Assembly: GCA_905479115.1 (NCBI GenBank)
Contig: CAJQLF010000044.1
Location: forward strand, 1 to 41,830
Length of the DNA stretch: 41,830 nt
DNA from: an uncultured Flavobacteriales bacterium
GTDB lineage: Bacteria; Bacteroidota; Bacteroidia; Flavobacteriales_D; Sanyastnellaceae
Direction: 5' to 3'
Shown: positions 1-7,752 of the stretch, piece by piece
Position numbering within the stretch: the stretch's first letter is position 1
Layout: every line of letters starts with the position of its first letter
The notes under the pieces: model-generated
What the model saw: the letters and a program-made list of their open reading frames with translations, nothing else
Databases searched by the model: none
Told to the model about the DNA's origin: nothing
Translations under genes and position numbers: made by a program

Positions 1-2
1 TC

Positions 3-233
3 CGCAAGAAATGGAGGAAAATTTGGCGGCAACAGCACAGCGATCAATGCGCTCTGGTGGAAGAAGTTTTTGATACGTGGTTGACTATAAAAGGCAAACC
101 TCAAGAGCGCGGATTGAGCGCTTTGGTTGCAGTGGAGGCCATGGGAGGATGGGAACTTTTTAAAGCGCAATGGTTTGAATTGCTCGAGAATACGGATGAA
201 CCCCAATTTTTGGTCTTTAGTTCGCATCATTGA
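3..233 (+). CDS. Hypothetical protein, C-terminal fragment (5' end outside window)
   Basis: An open frame enters from the left edge and ends with TGA at 231-233, giving about 76 residues of a C-terminus. The fragment begins with a basic, tryptophan-containing stretch and continues with an amphipathic helical region ending in FSSHH. I do not recognise the family and assign no function. The frame has no internal stop, and the next gene follows on the same strand about 120 bases later, so the two could be co-transcribed. The true start lies upstream of the window. Coding status is likely but rests only on the open frame and its protein-like composition. Confidence 0.55.
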   Translation, partial: RKKWRKIWRQQHSDQCALVEEVFDTWLTIKGKPQERGLSALVAVEAMGGWELFKAQWFELLENTDEPQFLVFSSHH

Positions 234-350
234 AGATTGCTCGGCTCAGGCGTGATGCCTAAATTTGGCACAATGACTGAAGCATCGCAAACCGGGGGAC
301 GTCCGGGAGACCAAAAAGTCCAACTCGAAGCAGTAAATGACGCGAAAGGA

Positions 351-737
351 ATGCCGGCATCTCCGCAGTTGCCAACAGGTGTCAAGAACTATCTGATCGA
401 TATCGATGGAACCGTTACTGAAGATGTTCCGAATGAGGAGCCGGAGCGCATGGCGACATGTGAACCGTTTGCCGATGCCTTGGAGACGTTGAATAAGTGG
501 TACGAAGAAGGACATTTTATCACGTTTTTCACTTCCCGCACGGAGGATCATCGAGCGGTTACCGAAGCCTGGTTGGATAAGCATGGATTCCTTTACCATG
601 GTTTGCTCATGGGCAAGCCTCGGGGGGGCAATTATCACTGGATTGACAACCACATCGTTCGCGCGACTCGCTATGAGGGGACGTTCAGTGATTTGATTCG
701 GCAGCATGCCGAAATTGAAGTTTTTAAGAAGGGGTGA
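351..737 (+). CDS. HAD-superfamily phosphatase-like protein (often annotated phosphoheptose isomerase in Bacteroidota)
   Basis: This is a small HAD-fold protein of about 128 residues. From the chosen start, motif I is DIDGT at residues 17-21, motif II is TSR at about 61-63, a lysine sits in GKPRGG at about 88-93, and a motif IV aspartate sits in WIDNH at about 97-101. These are the aspartate nucleophile, Ser/Thr, Lys and Mg-binding Asp of HAD phosphatases. The stretch PNEEPERMATCEPF is typical of a conserved Bacteroidota subgroup that databases often label phosphoheptose isomerase, although the fold is not that of GmhA. I chose ATG 351 because family members, as I recall them, have a short N-terminus. 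ATG 273 and 255 and TTG 237 are in frame upstream. The natural substrate is unknown. Confidence 0.8.
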   Translation: MPASPQLPTGVKNYLIDIDGTVTEDVPNEEPERMATCEPFADALETLNKWYEEGHFITFFTSRTEDHRAVTEAWLDKHGFLYHGLLMGKPRGGNYHWIDNHIVRATRYEGTFSDLIRQHAEIEVFKKG

Positions 738-749
738 GAAACATCAAGC

Positions 750-1184
750 CTATCCAGTGACATTTCGGTTGTCCAAAAAGCGCTGTAAAATTATGGCGGC
801 TGCAACGTTGTCGAGGGCACCTTTCTTAGATCGCTTTGACTTTTTCATTCCACCTGCGATGGAGGCCTGAAGCGCTTCCTCGCTGGTATTGGTCTCATCC
901 GTGAGTTCAATTGGCAAGTCCGGCCAGCGCTTTTGGAGTTTCACTCGAAAGGCCAGAATGGGTTCGGTGCTGTGCGTGTGTGCCTTGCCCAAAGCAACAC
1001 CCCACGCATTGGGAATGCCCAAGACCAAACCTCGGCATGGTGATTCGTTGATTAAGCGTTCCAATACAGTCATCAATTCAGCAGTCGGCACTGTGGCGAA
1101 GGGAAAAGCCATTCGCTCCGATTCGTCGGTATAGGCAATTCCTGTCCGAACGTTTCCAAAATCAATTCCTATCCATCGTGCCAT
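750..1184 (-). CDS. ruvX: RuvX/YqgF-family putative Holliday junction resolvase / pre-16S rRNA nuclease
   Basis: The 144-residue length fits the YqgF family (about 130-150). The RNase H-like N-terminus IGIDFGNVRTGIAYTD carries the first catalytic aspartate and the DxGxxRxGxA pattern. A central LVLGIPNAWG replaces the usual GxPxxxDG loop, and TDETNTSEEAL occupies the place of the usual DERxTTxxA motif, so acidic residues remain but the surrounding consensus has drifted. YqgF proteins mature the 5' end of 16S rRNA and may also act on recombination junctions. The ATG at 1184 diverges from the GT9 gene, whose likely ATG is 1229, leaving about 44 bases for both promoters. It converges on the HAD gene with a 12-base gap. 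Confidence 0.85.
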   Translation of the reverse strand: MARWIGIDFGNVRTGIAYTDESERMAFPFATVPTAELMTVLERLINESPCRGLVLGIPNAWGVALGKAHTHSTEPILAFRVKLQKRWPDLPIELTDETNTSEEALQASIAGGMKKSKRSKKGALDNVAAAIILQRFLDNRNVTG

Positions 1185-1228
1185 GGTGCAAGTTACATCG
1201 CGACGTCCGGACCCCCTATCTTCGCATC

Positions 1229-2236
1229 ATGCCTGGTCCCCGCAAAATCTTGTTCATTCAAACGGCTTTTATCGGAGATGCTATCCTTGCATCAGCGATG
1301 TGGGAAGCATGGCATGCTGCATTTCCGGAGGATGAAATTCATGTGTGTGTTCGATCGGGAAACGAGGCCTTGTTCGAGGATCACCCTTTTATTCAAGGTT
1401 TGCACGCATGGGAGAAGCGGGGGCGTTTCGCATCTCGCTATGTGCGGTTGATAAGACTGGGGCGGAGGCTTCGTCAGGAGCGTTTTGATGCGGTGTTCAC
1501 TCCGCACCGGCATGTTTCTTCAGGGGTCTTAGCTCGCTTGACGAATGCGCCTATCCGGTCATGTTTTGATCAGCATCCTCTGAGGCATTGGTTTACACGT
1601 ACAGCGCCCCATGGCTTTAAAAAAGGAGTTCACGAAGTGCAGCGCAATCACCGCTTGATTGAGCCATGGTTGGATTCAGCAACAGCCACCATGCCCCGAC
1701 TTTACCCTCATTCCCGTGGCTCGATCGCCTCGATGCCCGAGAAATTCGGCGTGATGGCTCCCGCCAGCCAGTGGGCAACCAAGCAATGGCCAGAGCCTAA
1801 ATGGGTGGCCATGTGTGATGCGCTTGAGGATAAAATCCGGTGCATCTACCTCGTCGGAGGACCAGGGGACGCGCCATTGCTGAGCCGAATCCAACAAGCA
1901 ACACGTCATAAAGGAGTGGAAGTCAGGTCCAAACAGGGTCTGTTGGATTCTGCGGGAATGATGCAGCAAGCACAATGGGTGTTGACCAATGACAGTGGAC
2001 CCATGCACCTTGCCAGTTCGGTCAATGCACCCACTGTTGCCGTGTTTTGTTCGACAACTCCAGATTACGGATTTGGCCCCCTGTCTTCCAAACGCGTTGT
2101 GGTCGAAACTGATCTCGCGCTCGATTGTAAGCCCTGCGGATTGCACGGTCACATCGAATGCCCCAAGTCCCATTTCGACTGCGGGAATCGCCTTGAAATC
2201 GAGCGAGTTTTATCGGCCTTAGACGAGGTGTCTTAG
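1229..2236 (+). CDS. Glycosyltransferase family 9 (ADP-heptose:LPS heptosyltransferase-like)
   Basis: This protein of about 335 residues has the two-Rossmann GT-B layout of heptosyltransferases. The N-terminus KILFIQTAFIGDAILA is the characteristic start of WaaF/RfaF-like enzymes. The C-terminal half contains LTNDSGPMHLA and APTVAVFCSTTP, which form the nucleotide-sugar pocket of GT9. It would add a heptose or similar sugar to lipid A-core at the cytoplasmic face of the inner membrane. An in-frame GTG at 1178 would add 17 residues (MPWCKLHRDV...) that do not resemble the family, so I chose the ATG at 1229. A strong hairpin terminator follows the stop codon. The exact sugar donor cannot be read from sequence. 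Confidence 0.88.
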   Translation: MPGPRKILFIQTAFIGDAILASAMWEAWHAAFPEDEIHVCVRSGNEALFEDHPFIQGLHAWEKRGRFASRYVRLIRLGRRLRQERFDAVFTPHRHVSSGVLARLTNAPIRSCFDQHPLRHWFTRTAPHGFKKGVHEVQRNHRLIEPWLDSATATMPRLYPHSRGSIASMPEKFGVMAPASQWATKQWPEPKWVAMCDALEDKIRCIYLVGGPGDAPLLSRIQQATRHKGVEVRSKQGLLDSAGMMQQAQWVLTNDSGPMHLASSVNAPTVAVFCSTTPDYGFGPLSSKRVVVETDLALDCKPCGLHGHIECPKSHFDCGNRLEIERVLSALDEVS

Positions 2237-2280
2237 GTTGGATTCATGGAGGGTGGACCGTGCTTGAGCAGCCCGAAATC

Positions 2281-2313
2281 AAAAAAGCACGGCCGGGACC
2301 ATGCTTTTTTTTA
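2281..2313. terminator. Rho-independent terminator, bidirectional
   Basis: AAAAAAGCA (2281-2289) pairs with TGCTTTTTT (2302-2310) around a GC-rich loop, and a T-run continues to 2312. The A-run on one side and T-run on the other make it usable from both strands. It lies between the GT9 gene (plus) and the small secreted protein (minus), which are convergent. Confidence 0.8.
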
Positions 2314-2353
2314 AATTCTTGATTCGTGGAAGTGGAGGCCGTGTAATATCCCC

Positions 2354-2716
2354 TCAATCTTCACAATTGTCACCTGCGCAAAAGATGCGTTCGGCACCGC
2401 TGCCTTCCAGGCGAAGCCAGATGTCCGCATCCGCATCGAGGGATTCGCTAATGTGACGACGCATGCTCCCATCGGGAAGGATGATGGCAAGGCGAATGGA
2501 TTGCAGCGTTTCGTCGGTCCAATCGATCAGGTCATAGCGAAAGCCGATGCCGACCTCGCTGAAGTCCTTCTGCAACTGAGCCAACTCCATGCGGGTTGTG
2601 CTTGAGGTGATGTGCACATCAAAGGAATCCGATTGGATCTCGGATTGAGCGAGGGTCGTGATGCTCATTGCGAGGGTAAAAAGAGCCAGGCTGAATGAAG
2701 CGAGTACATTTTTCAT
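2354..2716 (-). CDS. Small secreted protein of unknown function
   Basis: A 120-residue protein begins with a clear Sec signal peptide: basic MKN, a hydrophobic core of about 15 residues, and a likely cut after TTLAQ. The mature part of about 95 residues has the pattern MELAQLQKDFSEVGIGFRYD followed by SIRLAIILPDG. This resembles the periplasmic tail of some Bacteroidota M56/BlaR1-type and stand-alone secreted proteins (ELxxxKxxFxxxGIxFxY). The C-terminus has two cysteines (FCAGDNC) that could form a disulphide. No catalytic motif is visible. It diverges from dnaN with a 139-base intergenic region and ends at the bidirectional terminator. Function is unknown. Confidence 0.75.
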   Translation of the reverse strand: MKNVLASFSLALFTLAMSITTLAQSEIQSDSFDVHITSSTTRMELAQLQKDFSEVGIGFRYDLIDWTDETLQSIRLAIILPDGSMRRHISESLDADADIWLRLEGSGAERIFCAGDNCED

Positions 2717-2855
2717 GAACCGAATGTAAATCTTTTTTCGTGAAAAACTTCATGGCTTTGGTTCATTTGATGTGGAAAAGTAGTCTGTGAAAACCCTGAA
2801 TAAAAACACAATGGAGGAGGATGTTGGGGCATATTTGAAGAACTAAACCGAGATT

Positions 2856-3974
2856 ATGCACTTTATTGTTTCAAGTAGTCAATTGCTCCGTCATTTGTCC
2901 TCGCTCAGTGGGGTATTGAATAGCAGCAACACCTTGCCCATTTTGGATAATTTTTTATTCGAGTTGAGCCCGGGAGAGGCTGTGATCTCTGCGAGTGACT
3001 TAGAGACCACCATGACGACAAAGCTGGAAGTCAAAACGGGAGACGTTGGTTCTATCGCTGTTCCTGCAAAGATGCTCTTGGACATTCTCAAGGCATTTCC
3101 AGATATTCCACTAACGTTCAAAATTGACCCTGCCACCTTCGCCATCGAACTGATCAGCGATGCCGGAAAATATAAATTAACCGGGGCGAACGGAGATGAG
3201 TTTCCAAAGTCGCCAGAATTGGAAGATGCAGCGACCATGGGCATTGAAGCCAATGCACTGATTAGAGCAATCAATCGGACGTTGTTTGCTGCGGGAAACG
3301 ATGACCTGCGACCGGTGATGTCAGGAATTTATTTTGAATTCTATTCAGAAAGCGTTCGGTTTGTTGCAACCGATGCGCACCGATTGGTCCGATACGCTCG
3401 TACGGATGTGAAAGCATCTTCAAATGCACAATTTATCGTGCCAAAGAAGCCGCTTAACTTGCTCAAGAATGCCGCGTCACACGCTGAAAAGGTTACGATG
3501 ACGTATACGGATTCGAATGCGCGATTTGAATTCGACGAAGTCACGATTATTTGCCGTTTAATTGAGGGCAAGTATCCCAACTACGAAGCGGTGATTCCTA
3601 AGGAAAACCCAAACCGCATGGTAATCAATCGCCAGGACTTTTTGCAGGCGATCCGGCGTGTTTCCATTTTTGCGAACAAGACCACGCATCAAGTGCGGCT
3701 TAAGCTGGCAGGTAGTGAGTTGGTTGTTAGCGCGGAAGATTTGGATTTTGCAAACGAAGCCAACGAACGCTTGAATTGCAGTTACACGGGGGAGGACATG
3801 GAAATTGGCTTCAACAGCCGCTTTCTAATGGACATGTTGAACAACCTTTCAAGTGCCGAAGTGTCATTGGAGATGTCTGCTCCCAACCGAGCCGGCATCA
3901 TTAAGCCTACAGAAGCAGAAGACGAAGGGGAGGATGTGCTCATGCTCGTTATGCCGGTGATGCTCAACGCCTGA
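2856..3974 (+). CDS. dnaN: DNA polymerase III subunit beta (sliding clamp)
   Basis: The 372-residue length is typical of the bacterial beta clamp. The N-terminus MHFIVSSSQLLRHLSSLSGV is characteristic. The middle contains FVATDAHRLVRYA, the conserved clamp signature, and IEGKYPNYEAVIP in the second to third domain linker. The protein ends in MLVMPVMLNA, matching the usual MPMR-type C-terminal tail that lines the partner-binding groove. The ring encircles DNA and tethers DNA polymerase III and repair proteins. The gene is not next to dnaA or gyrB here, as is common in Bacteroidota. ATG 2856 is fixed by family alignment; I see no Shine-Dalgarno sequence. It converges on the rhomboid gene with a 30-base gap. 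Confidence 0.97.
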   Translation: MHFIVSSSQLLRHLSSLSGVLNSSNTLPILDNFLFELSPGEAVISASDLETTMTTKLEVKTGDVGSIAVPAKMLLDILKAFPDIPLTFKIDPATFAIELISDAGKYKLTGANGDEFPKSPELEDAATMGIEANALIRAINRTLFAAGNDDLRPVMSGIYFEFYSESVRFVATDAHRLVRYARTDVKASSNAQFIVPKKPLNLLKNAASHAEKVTMTYTDSNARFEFDEVTIICRLIEGKYPNYEAVIPKENPNRMVINRQDFLQAIRRVSIFANKTTHQVRLKLAGSELVVSAEDLDFANEANERLNCSYTGEDMEIGFNSRFLMDMLNNLSSAEVSLEMSAPNRAGIIKPTEAEDEGEDVLMLVMPVMLNA

Positions 3975-4002
3975 TCTAAAGGACGTCTGATCTAAAGGGA
4001 CG
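3971..4002. repeat. Short tandem duplication at the dnaN stop codon
   Basis: CTGATCTAAAGGACG (3971-3985) is followed at 3987 by CTGATCTAAAGGGACG, a near-perfect direct copy with one inserted G. The first copy supplies the dnaN TGA stop, and the second carries another TGA/TAA set. It looks like a local slippage or tandem duplication just beyond the gene end. A weak stem GACG/CGTC followed by a T-run (about 3999-4021) could serve as the dnaN terminator. Confidence 0.6.
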
Positions 4003-4004
4003 CT

Positions 4005-4826
4005 TCAATCGTCTGTTTTTTTGGCTTTAGGAAGCAACGTATACGCGACAGAGGTCGGCCCTTCCTCCGTAGCGTGCGTGGAATTCTCATTCGCCCTTTG
4101 CTCAATGACATCAGGGTGATTGGGGTGTGCTGCGGCCCACCATTCAGGCAAACGTTCGTTGGGCTCAAGTTCGGGAAGGTTCAAATCAGACAAAGGGCCT
4201 TTGTTGCGAGCCCACCAAGCTAGGAGGACCCCCGTCGCAGCTCCGGCAATATGGCCTTCCCACGAAATGTGTTCATCGATTGGCAGCATCCACCACACCA
4301 TTCCTCCGTACAAAAAGGCTACCACCAAGGCGACGCGAAGTAACAACTGTGATTTCCGAAAGATACCGGAAGCAAAAAGGAAGGCCGCGAGACCGTAGTT
4401 GATGCCACTGGCTCCTATGTGATTTCCTCCTTTTGCGAAAATCCAAAGCCCAAAACCCGAAATCAAGAACAACGCTGCCCATGTGCGCAAGGCAATGGAT
4501 CGGTAGAAGTAAAAGAGGAGGGAATTCAGTGTGAAAAATGTAATGGTATTGTTCCAAATATGGTCTAAGTCTCCATGTAAAAATGGATAAGTAAAGACCC
4601 CCCCCACATGATTCCATTCCCTGGGATGGTTTCCCAACCTTCGCCAATTCATGCCGTAAACCTCATTGATCCCATAAACTCCCCAAATGAGAAGCAAAAA
4701 AAGCCCCGTCGTCCAAAGCGCATAAAAGAGCCGGTTTTTATCCAAAACAGCTGGATTCCAGCGAGGCTGGAGCATGGAATTGCTAAGACGCATGTACGAA
4801 AGATACGGGGAATGACATCGATGCAT
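4005..4826 (-). CDS. Rhomboid-family intramembrane serine protease
   Basis: This protein of up to 273 residues has about six hydrophobic segments between residues 33 and 205. The rhomboid hallmarks are present: HGDLDHIWNN (84-93) corresponds to the HxxxHxxxN loop, the catalytic serine is in GASGIN (Ser140), and the catalytic histidine is in WEGHIAGAATG (His192). Rhomboids cleave transmembrane substrates inside the inner membrane. A soluble C-terminal tail of about 65 residues follows, and its role is unclear. The start is uncertain: ATG 4826, 4793 (MRLSNS) and 4775 (MLQPRW) are all in frame, and none has a clear ribosome binding site. Substrates are unknown. Confidence 0.88.
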   Translation of the reverse strand: MHRCHSPYLSYMRLSNSMLQPRWNPAVLDKNRLFYALWTTGLFLLLIWGVYGINEVYGMNWRRLGNHPREWNHVGGVFTYPFLHGDLDHIWNNTITFFTLNSLLFYFYRSIALRTWAALFLISGFGLWIFAKGGNHIGASGINYGLAAFLFASGIFRKSQLLLRVALVVAFLYGGMVWWMLPIDEHISWEGHIAGAATGVLLAWWARNKGPLSDLNLPELEPNERLPEWWAAAHPNHPDVIEQRANENSTHATEEGPTSVAYTLLPKAKKTDD

Positions 4827-4885
4827 TCAACAGGCCAAGTTGGAAAAGTGATTTTTAAGATGATTTATCAGCGGACTTGGATTTT

Positions 4886-4893
4886 TAGATTTG
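4886..4893 (+). promoter_or_regulatory. Candidate Bacteroidota -7 promoter element
   Basis: TAGATTTG is an exact match to the Bacteroidota -7 consensus TAnnTTTG and lies 40 bases upstream of the ATG of the SirB1-family gene. The matching -33 TTG is not at the expected distance (TTT at 4864-4866 is closest, spacer 19), so only the -7 box supports it. Confidence 0.4.
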
Positions 4894-4933
4894 GAGACCA
4901 AGCAGCTTCCTGCCTGGTATTAGATAATTCGAG

Positions 4934-5857
4934 ATGAGTATTTCCGAAATTCATGCGTTGTTGGCTTTAATGGATGATCCCGATGAGGGCATATATCACC
5001 ATGTGAGGGACCGGCTTCTTTCAAAAGGGAAAGATGTCCTTCCTTATGTTGCTGATGCGGCAAATGAAGGACCCGAATGTGAGCTTTTTCAAGGACGTCT
5101 GTCAAGCCTCCGACAAGGTTTACAGCAATCAGATATCCGTGAGGAGCTGGCTTTGTGGATGGAATCAGGGGGTGAGAATTTGTGGGAGGGTGTCCAATTG
5201 GTACACCGGTCCATTGACCCTGCTTGGGGCCTAGCCGATTCAAATTATGCCTTCGAAGCACTGAAGAAGGAAGTCTGGTTGGAGTTGAACGAAGAATTGA
5301 CAGCATTGGAACAGGTTCGCATTATGAACCACATCTTCTTTAGCGTGCATCAATTGGAAGGCGTTAGAAGATTGCCCCATCTTCCATGTGAAGCCCTTCC
5401 TTCTGGCGTATTGAAGGAAAAGAAAGGCAATCCCATCGGAATGGGAATGCTCTATTTAGCCGTTGCTCAGGCGCTGGGTCTACCTATTCGAGGAATTAAT
5501 CTGCCGAGTCATTTCATCTTGGCCTATTGCGATAAAGCGTTTGTAGGAAATGAAGGGCCGACGAAGGGGCAGGCAGGAATCCTTTTTTATATCAACCCTT
5601 TTAGTCAAGGATCGGTGATTGGACCGGATGATGTTTCGGAATTTTTAAGCCACATAGATACGTCGGATTCAGGACGTTCATGGCGCCCAGCACATACCAT
5701 GGAAGTGGTTCAACGGTTGGTTAGGAATGTAGGGTTTGCCTTGCGTGAATCAGGTGAAGAGCAGCAAGCGGATCAAGTATTGGAAGTGTTTGCTCCTCTG
5801 CTGTCAACCTTTGAAAATGCGGCGGAGCGTTCGGACGATCACCCTAATGTCGGTTAA
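4934..5857 (+). CDS. SirB1-family transglutaminase-like protein
   Basis: The 307-residue protein belongs to the SirB1/UPF0162 group. Diagnostic parts are WEGVQLVHRSIDP (84-96), MNHIFFSVHQLEG (131-143) and the core GNPIGMGMLYLAVAQALGL (165-183), followed by INLPSHFILAY. In the transglutaminase fold the core position normally holding cysteine is not cysteine here (PIGMG), while the His in SHF is kept, so classical thiol catalysis is not expected. The biochemical role of the family is unsettled. The start ATG 4934 is preceded by a good -7 promoter box. Its last 54 bases overlap the end of the opposite-strand sugar transferase gene. Confidence 0.82.
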   Translation: MSISEIHALLALMDDPDEGIYHHVRDRLLSKGKDVLPYVADAANEGPECELFQGRLSSLRQGLQQSDIREELALWMESGGENLWEGVQLVHRSIDPAWGLADSNYAFEALKKEVWLELNEELTALEQVRIMNHIFFSVHQLEGVRRLPHLPCEALPSGVLKEKKGNPIGMGMLYLAVAQALGLPIRGINLPSHFILAYCDKAFVGNEGPTKGQAGILFYINPFSQGSVIGPDDVSEFLSHIDTSDSGRSWRPAHTMEVVQRLVRNVGFALRESGEEQQADQVLEVFAPLLSTFENAAERSDDHPNVG

Positions 5858-6391
5858 GAAAGTCGCGTTTTGCAGGTAAGCTTGTTGCAAGGCAACTTTG
5901 GCAGGTAAGATCACGAGCCTATAATGTGCTTCAGGATCAGCAGCCTCAGCAAGTTCCTTTCCCTCGTCGAAACCAGCGATGCTTCCAGGATCAGTTAGGC
6001 CTGGTCGCACCTCCAATACCTGACGCATGTCATCCGTGTAGAGCGCAACATACCCCGGCACCTCTGGTCGGGGCCCTACGATGCTCATGTCGCCAATGAT
6101 CACGTTCCAAAGCTGCGGTAATTCATCCAGTTTATACCGACGGAGCACCGCGCCAGCCTTGGTGATTCGGCTATCGTTGTTTCCAAGTGTGACCTCCGTT
6201 CCCCCGCTTCCGGAGATCATGGATCGAAATTTAAAAAGCCTAAATGGCCGTCCATTCTTTCCAATTCGATCCTGTCCATAAAACGCACCACCCCGGCTGT
6301 CCATCGCGACCCAAAGAGCGATAGCGCCGAGCATTGGGCTCAATACGAGCAGCGCCAATGCGCTGATGAGCAGGTCAAATGCGCGTTTCAT
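5804..6391 (-). CDS. Monotopic phosphoglycosyl transferase (PglC/WcaJ-type sugar transferase)
   Basis: At 195 residues this is the minimal PglC-size form of the bacterial sugar transferase family. A single N-terminal hydrophobic re-entrant helix (about 5-30) is followed by QDRIGKNGRPFRLFKFRSM, the catalytic DE dyad in KLDELPQLWNV (Asp89-Glu90) and SIVGPRPEVPGY. Such enzymes move a sugar-1-phosphate from UDP-sugar to undecaprenyl phosphate at the cytoplasmic membrane, the first membrane step of glycan assembly. It lies 3 bases downstream of the aminotransferase gene on the same strand, suggesting that the pair makes and uses an amino sugar. Its 3' end overlaps the convergent SirB1 gene by 54 bases. 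Confidence 0.9.
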   Translation of the reverse strand: MKRAFDLLISALALLVLSPMLGAIALWVAMDSRGGAFYGQDRIGKNGRPFRLFKFRSMISGSGGTEVTLGNNDSRITKAGAVLRRYKLDELPQLWNVIIGDMSIVGPRPEVPGYVALYTDDMRQVLEVRPGLTDPGSIAGFDEGKELAEAADPEAHYRLVILPAKVALQQAYLQNATFLTDIRVIVRTLRRIFKG

Positions 6392-6394
6392 TGA

Positions 6395-7621
6395 TTACAA
6401 ATGGGATTCGATGGCAAGGATGACCTCTGCGATAATCCAATCGACATCTTCGTCACTTAATTGCAAGTGAATCGGCAGGCTCAACGTTTCATTGAATAGT
6501 CTTTCTGTTGTGGGATACCGATCTAAGCGTTCTCCCCGATCCTTGTGCAGACTCAATAAGGGCAGGGGGATAAAATGGACATTGGTCGCTATTCCCCTTT
6601 CTTTGAGTGCATGCATTACGGCGTCTCGCTGTTCAGACTTGAAACCAATGATTCGCATTTGAAAAAGGTGAAATGAGCTCGTGCGTTCGGAATTATGCAG
6701 GGGGGGCGAGGCATACCAATCCTGCCCCTGAAATCCTGCATCGTAACGCTCTGCCACAGCGCGTCGACGCTTTAGTTGCGCTGGGTACTTCGCCAATTGA
6801 ACGCGTCCAATCGCCGCTTGAATGTCCGTCATGTTGCATTTGAACCCCGCTTCTTCAACGTCATATTGCCAGCGGCCTGACACGGTTTTTTCATGCGCAT
6901 TGCGTGTCTGTCCATGAAGTGACATTGCCTTGAACCATTGCTGTAAATCCGCTAGTTTGAACTGCGAGGGTAGGTTAAACGCCAATGCACCGCCTTCTGC
7001 CGTGGTTAAGTTTTTGACCGCATGGAAACTAAATCCAGTGACATCGGCATGGTTGCCCACGGCTTCCCCGCGGTAGATCGCTCCAAACGAATGCGCGGCA
7101 TCCGATAAGAAAAGAGGCCGACCGAGCTCGCGCTGATTCTGCGAAGTGGGCTGAAAAACGCTTCGAACTTCCGAACTTGATAGCCAATCTGCGATGCCTT
7201 GATAGTCTACTGGCCATCCACCTAAATCAACAGGCATAACCACTTTGGTGCGCGAACTAAAAGCCGATTGCAACGCTTCTAGTGAAGCCACTCGGTCATC
7301 TAATGCAACGTCCACCATGACTGGTTTCGCCCCGCAATGCAGAACGATGTTGGCTGTAGCCGCATAAGTCATAGCGGGAATAAGAACTTCATCGCCGGGC
7401 CCAATTCCGAACCAGCGAAGGGTTAATTCGCATGCGCTTGTCCAGCTGGATAGACAGCAGGTCCACTTGACACCTAAGAAATCGGAAACTTCGGATTCAA
7501 AGGCCACTAATTCTGGTCCGGACGTTATCCAGCCAGACCGCAATACGCGTTCAACTGCCATGATGGTATCTTCATCGATGGGAGGTGGTGCAAATCCAAT
7601 CGGTTCACGGGAATGAGACAT
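6395..7621 (-). CDS. DegT/DnrJ/EryC1/StrS-family PLP aminotransferase
   Basis: The 408-residue fold type I aminotransferase has the family features in order: GWITSGPELVAFE (30-42), PAMTYAATANIVLHCGAKPV (82-101), the cofactor-contacting SDAAHSFGA (173-181), and the PLP lysine in FSFHAVKNLTTAEGG (Lys203). A C-terminal HFIPL/LSLPIH region is also typical. These enzymes aminate UDP-4-keto or NDP-3-keto sugars. Next to a PglC-like transferase the likeliest role is making an amino-sugar nucleotide, as PglE does. No dehydratase or acetyltransferase partner is present in the window. The substrate is therefore inferred from context only. ATG 7621 is the natural start. Confidence 0.88.
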   Translation of the reverse strand: MSHSREPIGFAPPPIDEDTIMAVERVLRSGWITSGPELVAFESEVSDFLGVKWTCCLSSWTSACELTLRWFGIGPGDEVLIPAMTYAATANIVLHCGAKPVMVDVALDDRVASLEALQSAFSSRTKVVMPVDLGGWPVDYQGIADWLSSSEVRSVFQPTSQNQRELGRPLFLSDAAHSFGAIYRGEAVGNHADVTGFSFHAVKNLTTAEGGALAFNLPSQFKLADLQQWFKAMSLHGQTRNAHEKTVSGRWQYDVEEAGFKCNMTDIQAAIGRVQLAKYPAQLKRRRAVAERYDAGFQGQDWYASPPLHNSERTSSFHLFQMRIIGFKSEQRDAVMHALKERGIATNVHFIPLPLLSLHKDRGERLDRYPTTERLFNETLSLPIHLQLSDEDVDWIIAEVILAIESHL

Positions 7622-7705
7622 GACCGCAAATTACGCCGACATTCCATGCGCTGTCAATACCCCAAAAAATGGGTTGGGATGGGTGAATTTGAAATAGTAA
7701 GGCTA

Positions 7706-7733
7706 TTGAAAACCAATATATACTTCACATTTG
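7706..7733 (+). promoter_or_regulatory. Candidate sigma-70-type Bacteroidota promoter for the Crp/Fnr gene
   Basis: A -33 TTG (7706-7708) is separated by 17 bases from CACATTTG (7726-7733), which differs by one base from the -7 consensus TAnnTTTG. The ATG at 7753 lies about 20 bases downstream, a reasonable leader length. Confidence 0.5.
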
Positions 7734-7752
7734 CATACATTTGAGCAGTTCA

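Noticed and set aside
7626-7657. TTGACA with TAATTTG on the minus strand upstream of the DegT gene
   Set aside because: The -7 element is one base short of TAnnTTTG and leaves almost no leader before the ATG at 7621. The match is not strong enough to list as a feature.
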